A DNA stretch of 42,840 bases, taken from positions 154,960 through 197,799 of the forward strand of contig NW_005434548.1 in assembly GCF_000315625.1 (NCBI RefSeq), read 5' to 3'. The notes beneath the pieces were generated by a model. The model did no database searches. It worked only from the letters and a program-made list of their open reading frames with translations, and was not told where the DNA came from. Origin of the DNA: Guillardia theta CCMP2712 (taxonomy: Eukaryota; Cryptophyceae; Pyrenomonadales; Geminigeraceae). Both the position numbers and the translations under genes were made by a program. Position 1 is the stretch's first letter, and each line of letters starts with the position of its first letter. Shown here one piece after another: positions 36,566-42,840 of this stretch.

Positions 36566-36928
36566 CAGGAGAGACGAGGAGGCGTGACCGAAGGTCGCAC
36601 ACTGGCTGGGCCGAACGGCGAGAAGAGAAAAGACAGCGAGAACCAAACCTATTCCTGCCGACTGCTGTCCCCCAAACTTAACTGATCCAGTCAGGCGCAG
36701 GCTCACGGTTTGGAGCCGCTTATTTATTCTTTTATTATTTTGACCAGGCCGCTTACGCATAAAGGGCATCACAAATGCTCTACTTACACTCTGGTTCATC
36801 GTTTCTGCCAAGAGAAGACCTGAAGAACAAACGTGTTTTGATGTGGCAGAACCTAGTTGACATGAAGCTCTAATCCATGGTCGAGCAAGGCATCTAAAGA
36901 AGCAAAGGCAAAGCTGCTTGCGTTCTCC

Positions 36929-38751
36929 ATGTCTTGGCTCCTCCGATTCTTTAGTTTTGACAACGAAAATATTGCTAGTCGCCACATAGACTCACGACAA
37001 CGAGCAAGGAAGACGTGGAATGTTGGTGAAAAGGAGCCGCAGGTTAAGGTAGGGGACATCATTGAAAAATATGGACAGGTGAACCAAATTTGGATTGGCC
37101 AACATGATCGTATGACTTTCAGGTGTTCACATGGTCAGACTTACATGTCATGCCCTCGAGGCTTCAATGCCTGCGATCAGAAGGTGATGTCATGTGCGAT
37201 ATGCTGCTAGAAACGTTCAACCCGCAACCCAAGGTGCAAACACTCCACACCTCCTGTCTATCCCGTTTCGTCTGAGGACCATACAGGATGACGTGCTAGA
37301 CAAGATCCTTGACGATGCTAAAGAAAGCTCTGATTTGAATGCGAAGAACTTTATTCACGCATACAGTGAAGTGCCAGCATGGGTTGACTGGGAGCAAGTG
37401 AGAAGAGGGCAGAAAGTTTTTATTCGCGACCTCCCAGCCTGCGGAATTTCGCTCTACTACCTCAGTTTGGTAGGAGGATTTAGTGCTCCCTTGATTACCA
37501 AAGTGCTGAGGGCCACAGGATATCTTACAAGTGGAAGGAAACAAGTGATTCGACGACTGGCCGATACCTCTCAGATGATCTTCGAGTGTTTGATGCCTGA
37601 CTCGCTTCTTCCCAACAACAAGGGATGGCTGTCTGTTCTGCGTGTACGCTTCCTGCACGGGATGGTTAGGAGACGGTTGAAATCGAGACCATATTGGAAT
37701 GAGAAGGAGTGGGGAGTGCCAATCAATCAAGAAGATATGTCTGCGACATTGCTTGCGTTCTCCTACAACGTGCTGATTGGAATAGAACTTGTGCTTGGAA
37801 AACCTTTGAACCGGGAGGACCAGGAGTGTTACATTCATCTATGGCGCTACATCGGATGGTTGATTGGAGTTGATGACAAGCATAATCCTTGCACCTCAGT
37901 AGATCGAGCAAAGGCAACTTTAGAATCCATCGTGATGCACATCTTGGAACCAGATGAGGATAGTCGGGCAGTTGCTTTTCACCTGCTCCAGGTCGGTCTC
38001 TAATTGCTGATGGTGGCTAACACAATTCTTCAGGTTCCAAGAAATGGACGAGGACTAGCTTTCAGGTTTTATTTCTTGTTTGTTTCTAACTGACCATCGT
38101 CTTCGCAGGCAACATCTCTGTCGAAAATTCATAGGGGATAAGTTGGCGGATTCTTTGGGGCTGCCAGTCTCTACATTATGGCAATCATTTACATATTTTT
38201 TCATGATCTGTATCAGATTGTACAGGTATATTCTCTCAATGTATTCTTAGATCAAATCTAACTCAGGTTTTGAAGTTGGGTAATTCGTTTACCCATAGTG
38301 AAGGATAAAGCATATACTTTCCACTACAATCTAATCCGAAAGGCTTTATATGAAGGTTTCAGATTCGCTTGATTGCTGGACGCTGAGCCTTGTCTCAGGG
38401 GAACTCAAGAATGCGCAGCACGTTCTGACTTCAGATCCGCCAGAGTTCTTTACTTTGAATGAAGAATCGTACAAGCTGGGACACGACAATCTTCCTTCGC
38501 CGATTACTGGTAGGGTTGAGTTTAAAGTGCTGTCTTGCGTCTGATTGTTTTTGATAAGGTTGCCCAGTTTTAAGGACTCACGAGATAAGAGATACAAAGG
38601 TTTCCATGACATGCAGAATTTGCATCCTTCACATGTGTCTCAGGTCGCTGGGTATCCAGTATGGCAAAAGCTTCTTGTTTCAACTGCCCTGTTTACATTC
38701 GGCACTGTCTGTCTGTTGTCCAGGAGTTTTCCTGAACGATCCTTGGTATAA
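36929..38751 (+). CDS. MpaB/Lcp-type (DUF2236) oxygenase-like protein
   Basis: Eight exons join in phase to about 478 residues: 36929-37122, 37161-37233, 37287-37991, 38034-38065, 38109-38225, 38343-38509, 38559-38599 and 38644-38751. The long third exon carries the DUF2236 signature: VPAWVDWEQVRRGQKVF, YLSLVGGFSAP, RRLADTSQM, LRVRFLHGMVRRRL, PINQEDMSATLLAFS and YIHLWRYIGWLIGVD. The family includes rubber oxygenase Lcp and fungal ER-bound MpaB, which cleave isoprenoid or polyketide side chains; Lcp binds a b-type heme. The conserved His in LRVRFLH is a candidate ligand by family, not shown here. Hydrophobic segments (FTYFFMICI and LLVSTALFTFGTVCLL) suggest membrane attachment. Substrate unknown. 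The first two exons are less certain than the rest. Converges with the Ser-rich gene. Confidence 0.82.
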
Positions 38752-38902
38752 TTGTGCCTAAAAGGCACAGCAGTACAAAACCACAAGAAATCAACAAATT
38801 CACGTTTACTCAGTGTATTTGTACGTAAAAAATATTCACATGTAAATGGCACACAAGAATTCGCTTGAGTGGTAAGAACGAATTCTGTTAATTTTGATTT
38901 CA

Positions 38903-39499
38903 CTAGACTATCACGCGACTGCATGGTTCCTCCTTTGCACTTGGTCTCTCGTAGTCACACCGCACCAACTTGTCATCATTGACGGAGGTTAGTACCAAAT
39001 CCTCATACAGTCCACGGGATTGGATGGAGGGTGATCCCGAAGTCATGTCACGATCAGAGGATCTAGAGGAAGTCAGCGAGGTTGATCCTGAGGCCGTCCC
39101 TGATGACGAGGTTGCTTCGATGATTCGCTGAGCCCAATCCTCGTTAAGCCAGCTCTCCTCGCCAGCGGCTTTCACGTTGGATTCCAAGAGCAAAGACGAG
39201 CTGCTCTTATAGTCAATATTCCCAACTCCCAAGCCAATTTCATCCCAAAGACTCCTTCTTGCTGAAAGATCAGCATGGAGGGATTGCCTTTTGGCACTTT
39301 TTCTTGATCCTCCTGACGAGGTACCGAAACTGAAAGACGATCTTGAGAGAGCTGTCCGCTGTTTTGCACTCTTGGGAGACAATGAGATGCTTTGATGATC
39401 GAAAGGCTTTGATTTGGCTGATGATTCATGACTCTTGGTCTCTGTTCCAGATGGCGCAGGGCGTGAGAATGACGGGAAGCATGTGAAGCAGGATGGCAT
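38903..39499 (-). CDS. Serine-rich, probably disordered protein
   Basis: Intronless frame of 198 residues from ATG 39499. Not recognised. The N-terminus MPSCFTCFPSFSRP has two Cys that could be palmitoylated. The rest is rich in Ser with small ordered-looking motifs (RRSLWDEIGLGVGNIDYK and SWLNEDWAQRIIEAT). No domain. Its 3' end faces that of the oxygenase gene, about 150 nt apart. Confidence 0.55.
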   Translation of the reverse strand: MPSCFTCFPSFSRPAPSGTETKSHESSAKSKPFDHQSISLSPKSAKQRTALSRSSFSFGTSSGGSRKSAKRQSLHADLSARRSLWDEIGLGVGNIDYKSSSSLLLESNVKAAGEESWLNEDWAQRIIEATSSSGTASGSTSLTSSRSSDRDMTSGSPSIQSRGLYEDLVLTSVNDDKLVRCDYERPSAKEEPCSRVIV

Positions 39500-40560
39500 G
39501 GTGGATGTAAAAATGCTTCGCAAGGAGGTAACAATATAAGGAGCTCAAACCAAATCTTACAATACATTTTAGATATATTAAAATACAGTACCTACCCCCG
39601 CTGTTTCTCGGAAGCTCAGTTTGGAAAACATACTCCGAAAATTGAGAGCTTATATGATAGATTCAAATATTCTTTGTACATTCAACTTTGATTTGAATGA
39701 AAAGCTTGAACTTGACCAGAAATCTAAGTCCGAATTACCGATTGGCGAGGAGCATATGGATACGGGCAATGTTTTAGATTATAAGACGCGGCTAACTCAC
39801 CGAAGGCGTACCATTCCGATATTTTATCATTTGTATGAAACTTTGTACCATATTAGTTTTAAAATCCTCATTTGCTACCATTACATCGGTCTGTATCCGA
39901 GACGTTGCGAGTTTAAAACAGAATGTGTAGAAACTCAAAAACAAACAAATATATTGTACGCAAGTTTCCGATGCATTCCGAAGACCCGAAATGAAAGTAT
40001 TGTTATCATGATTCAGCCTATTTTTGAAAATTAGTTGACAGTGCTATACGAAATTTGAAAACGATTCACGAGTTGTCTTCCGCGAGGCTATGTATATAGT
40101 TTTAAGAAGTACCGAAACTTGCATTAGAATTGTTTTAAATCACTCAAGTTAGGGTTGTAGGTGTTAAAGTAATCAATCAGCATTTTACAAATTCGGGTGT
40201 AGTAAAAAGGCAGCGCTCGGAGGAAACAGAGCCGTTTTGTGATATAGTAGTAGCAGTTGGGTCCGGGCAATTAAAGTTTAGAGTGGCGAAAAGGTTTTGA
40301 GCAAAAATCTTCGGGTAGGTTAAGCATATTAAAACGAGGCCGAAAACAACCGGTCATATTCAAGGCTATACTACCCGTGCGAAACCAACCGTTCCGTTTC
40401 ACAATCGAAGGACCACCCATCAATTGGATGGAGATTGAGAAGGTGGTATAAAAGTATAGTATATTCTGACAACATACAAATAGTTATAAACATCCCAATA
40501 CCTCATACCCAGTACGGTAGTAAAATCAAGGTGCATGGGTGGGTCCAAAACGGCTAGCAG
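39500..40560. other. AT-rich block, possibly decayed element
   Basis: Distinctly AT-rich compared with both sides. One open frame (39621-40034, plus) encodes basic, Cys-containing sequence (RRRTIPIFYHLYETLY) but lacks an ATG at its start (first Met ~12 codons in) and matches nothing I know. It could be an old transposon, an organelle- or nucleomorph-derived insert, or subtelomeric filler. Confidence 0.45.
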
Positions 40561-40607
40561 AGAGGGGTGAAGAAAATAGTCCCACATCCCCTCTTTGACC
40601 GGGCCCA

Positions 40608-40784
40608 TCCGGGATGTCCTCTGGGGTGTCCTGCCCCGACAGCCTACTCCGCCCTCCTGCCTGACGGCTATCCTGCCCCCCGGACAGCCTACTCCGCCTC
40701 CTGCCTGACGGCCGGCGTAGCATCCTGCCCCGACAGCCTACTCCGCCTGCTATCCTGCCCCGACAGCCTACTTCGCCTCCTGCC
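40608..40784. repeat. Degenerate GC-rich minisatellite
   Basis: Four imperfect copies of a block containing CGACAGCCTACTCCGCC (or GGACAGCC and ACTTCGCC variants), followed in some copies by TCCTGCCTGACGG. It ends directly at the telomere-like tract. Confidence 0.85.
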
Positions 40785-40837
40785 TAGGGTTTAGGGTTTA
40801 GGGTTTAGGGTTTAGGGTTTAGGGTTTAGGGTTTAGG
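40784..40837 (+). repeat. Interstitial (TTTAGGG)7 telomere-like tract
   Basis: About seven perfect TTTAGGG units on the plus strand, between two different minisatellites, about 2 kb from the window end. The G-rich strand points right. Confidence 0.95.
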
Positions 40838-41203
40838 AGGCGCCGTTATTTTCGGCAGGCGCCGTTATTTTCGGCAGGCGCCGTTATTTTCGGCAGGCGC
40901 CGTTATTTTCGGCAGGCGCCGTTGTTTTCGGCAGGCGCCGTTATTTTCGGCAGGTGCCGTTATTTTCGGCAGGCGCCGTTATTTTCGGCAGGCGCCGTTA
41001 TTTTCGGCAGTAGGCGCCGTTATTTTCGGCAGGCGCCGTTATTTTCGGCAGGCGCCGTTATTTTCGGCAGGCGCCGTTATTTTCGGCAGGCGCCGTTATT
41101 TTCGGCAGGCGCCGTTGTTTTCGGCAGGCGCCGTTATTTTCGGCAGGCGTTGTTATTTTCGGCAGGCGCCGTTATTTTCGGCAGGCGCCGTTATTTTCGG
41201 CAG
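40838..41203. repeat. 19-bp GGCGCC minisatellite, about 19 copies
   Basis: The unit is GGCGCCGTTATTTTCGGCA. Variants include GTTGTTTTC near 40921 and 41115, GGTGCC, GGCGTTG, and one 2-nt insertion (CAGTAGG, near 41009). The frame that is open through it (about 40922-41356) is a by-product of the array. Confidence 0.96.
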
Positions 41204-41306
41204 CATGGCTCCTTGTCAGGTGTAGGGGAAGCCGCCAGGGCGCCAAGGAAGCTGCAAGCGAGAGGTTTGTATACTTCAAATAGCTTTCTAAGTATGGTTC
41301 TCCAGT

Positions 41307-42712
41307 ATGATGAAAGTGTGGACTTGTGGATGCCTCTGTCCTCGAACTTGCGCTGATCTCGTCGAGAGGGTGAAGAGCTTCGCGAAGCGTTATCCGAACA
41401 GCAGGACAGCCCAGGCTTGCAAGGCTGTGGAGGGATGCACCCCCGACGCTATCGCAGAAGCCATCCGCTCGACATGTCAGCAGGCACGACGTGAGCTTCT
41501 GCAAGAAGCAATGACTGGATGGAGTGACGCATCCAGAGAGTGGTTTATGCAGCAGATTGAAGAAGCCAAGAAGGAGAAGGTCGAGACATACACCGCCTCA
41601 GCAGGCAACGAGGTGACTTCCTTCATCTCCATGACTCTCCTGGGCATCTCCTCGGTGTATGTCAACCATCAGTGAAGAGAAGCTGATGAAGAAATTCGAA
41701 GAGATCGGACTGATCGTAGACTCAGTGCAAGAGAGTAAAGCAATCATGTGGAAGGCTCCGTATAGACCCGAGACTCGATAGCGAGTGCTGAGGAGATCCC
41801 GGTGACTGTTTCCTTCCTCCGCAATGCCAAGCGGAGAAGCTCTGGCAGGGAAGAGAGGACTTCGCGGTCGATGGTCGCAAGTTCACAGCTGTACATGTCA
41901 CAGTGAGCATCGTGCACGATCGATCTTTCCAGATTCGAGCCAAGAGAGGACCCTGGGGCAAAGGGGGCAGCTTGGCAGAGCTGACCCACCTGCTAACCTT
42001 GGGCGGCATGACAACAGCAGAGATAGCTGCCGTCTATCGCTATCAGCTGCTGCGCCAGTCCCTTGCAGCGGTCCAACTCCAGCCGCTGGCAGGCATGCTG
42101 GTCGCTGGGGCGCCAGGCCAGCAAGTCCACAAAGGCTTAGGTCAGAAAGGCTTCATCGCTGTAGGGGCCAACGTCATCTGGAGACAGAGGGAGGTGGAGT
42201 GGATCGTCTCCTCGAGCTGCCCAGAGGCGAATGATACAGCATTTCGAGCTTTCCGAGAGAGCGAAGCGATGGAGGGAGTATGACACCTGACTCTGTTCAG
42301 CGAGGACCCGAAGATCAGAGAGGCGCTCGCAGTCGAGTTGACAGCTGATCGCTTTGTGTCCAGAAATAAGTTGAAGAAGGCATCAAGACTGCAGAAGAAG
42401 GCAGGCGGCAAGGACGGCAAGGAGATCAAGATCATCATCAAGTCGCCGACGGCGGCATCTGGTCGCTTCACGAGGAAGGAGATGGAGGGGCTGTGCAACG
42501 GCGGCAACACGTCCATCGCAAGAGTCAAGAGAGTCTTGTTGGAGATCGCTAACAGGCTCGAGATCAAAGTTGAAGGCATCGACATGGAGGAGGATTTGAA
42601 CACCAAGTCCTGGAACGGGTCCTGGCAAGCTATGCATCCTCCTCGGCTCCACGGAGGATGCTCGATGCATGATGAAGGAGCTGCCCTTCTATCTCGAAGG
42701 CGCAGCAACTAA
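41307..42712 (+). pseudogene. Decayed multi-frame ORF next to telomere-like repeats
   Basis: Not recognised. Protein-like sequence runs across all three plus frames: 41307-41675 (RVKSFAKRYPNSRTAQACKA), then about 41659-41781 (MSTISEEKLMKKFEEIGL), then about 41790-41835 (EEIPVTVSFLRNAK), then 41835-42712 (EDFAVDGRKFTAVHVTV). The last frame has a single TGA at 42281-42283 and continues with HLTLFSEDPKIREALAVELT to 42712. At least three frameshifts and one stop mark it as a pseudogene, unless the sequence is faulty. No splice sites explain the shifts. The composition resembles a gag- or ORF1-like basic protein, but this is not a family call. Confidence 0.5.
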
Positions 42713-42728
42713 GCTCGAAGCAGTCGGC

Positions 42729-42800
42729 TTTAGGGTTTAGGGTTTATCGCTTTCTTACGGACAATGCATCGCTTTCTTGCATCGCTTTCTTACGGACACC
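42729..42800 (+). repeat. Second interstitial TTTAGGG tract and short direct repeats
   Basis: Two and a half TTTAGGG units (42729-42746) are followed by three copies of ATCGCTTTCTT with ACGGAC or GC between them. They close the pseudogene segment on the right, in the same orientation as the tract at 40784. Confidence 0.85.
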
Positions 42801-42840
42801 CTCAGATGGTCTACCATGCAGTATGAAGACGAGCTCGTAT

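Noticed and set aside
40922-41356. 144-codon open frame with repeated FSAGAVIFGRRRYFRQ-type units
   Set aside because: The 19-bp array is open in this frame because its length is not a multiple of three and it lacks stops. The periodic peptide reflects the array, not a protein family.

Overview
This window looks like nuclear DNA of a photosynthetic, intron-dense protist. The evidence is: short GT-AG introns (mostly about 42-100 nt) in nearly every gene; an organelle-type methionyl-tRNA synthetase split into 30 exons; a nuclear gene for a thylakoid-lumen pentapeptide protein with a twin-arginine lumen-targeting segment; a SHAQKYF-class MYB; Arabidopsis-type (TTTAGGG)n tracts; and very abundant simple repeats. 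A cryptophyte such as Guillardia theta is my best guess. That is inference, not proof. Exon joins below were derived by hand from splice sites, reading phase and family similarity.

Layout. 0.35-1.03 kb: small four-exon gene of unknown function. 2.1-11.0 kb: two long coiled-coil GTPases (A on the minus strand, B on the plus strand) in inverted orientation, enclosing a two-exon gene for a caspase-fold protein whose catalytic His and Cys are replaced. The GTPase copies are a mosaic of apparently identical tracts and abruptly different patches. 11.1-11.9 kb: GC-rich island and GA repeat. 11.9-19.2 kb: methionyl-tRNA synthetase with a C-terminal EMAP-II/Arc1p-type tRNA-binding domain; many introns carry their own simple repeat. 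19.5-21.8 kb: membrane-anchored LysM plus IPT/TIG protein. 22.0-23.1 kb (minus): thylakoid-lumen pentapeptide protein, convergent with the LysM gene.

23.1-31.8 kb is gene-poor. It holds a 37-bp array, a 26-bp array, weak hypothetical genes, a cysteine-rich secreted/GPI-like gene (28.6-29.2 kb), and a GA-rich tract with a 100-N assembly gap. 31.9-34.9 kb: divergent pair of a SHAQKYF MYB (minus) and a NEK-like kinase (plus, 10 exons). 35.4-36.6 kb: second GC-rich island. 36.9-38.75 kb: MpaB/Lcp-type (DUF2236) oxygenase, 8 exons. 38.9-39.5 kb: serine-rich protein on the minus strand. 39.5-40.6 kb: AT-rich block. 40.6-42.84 kb: subtelomere-like DNA with interstitial TTTAGGG, a 19-bp minisatellite, a decayed ORF and a second TTTAGGG tract.

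The most unusual unit is the inverted GTPase pair with the enclosed pseudocaspase. Similar pairings of GIMAP/GBP-like GTPases and caspase-fold proteins act in immunity or cell death elsewhere, but no such role is shown here.
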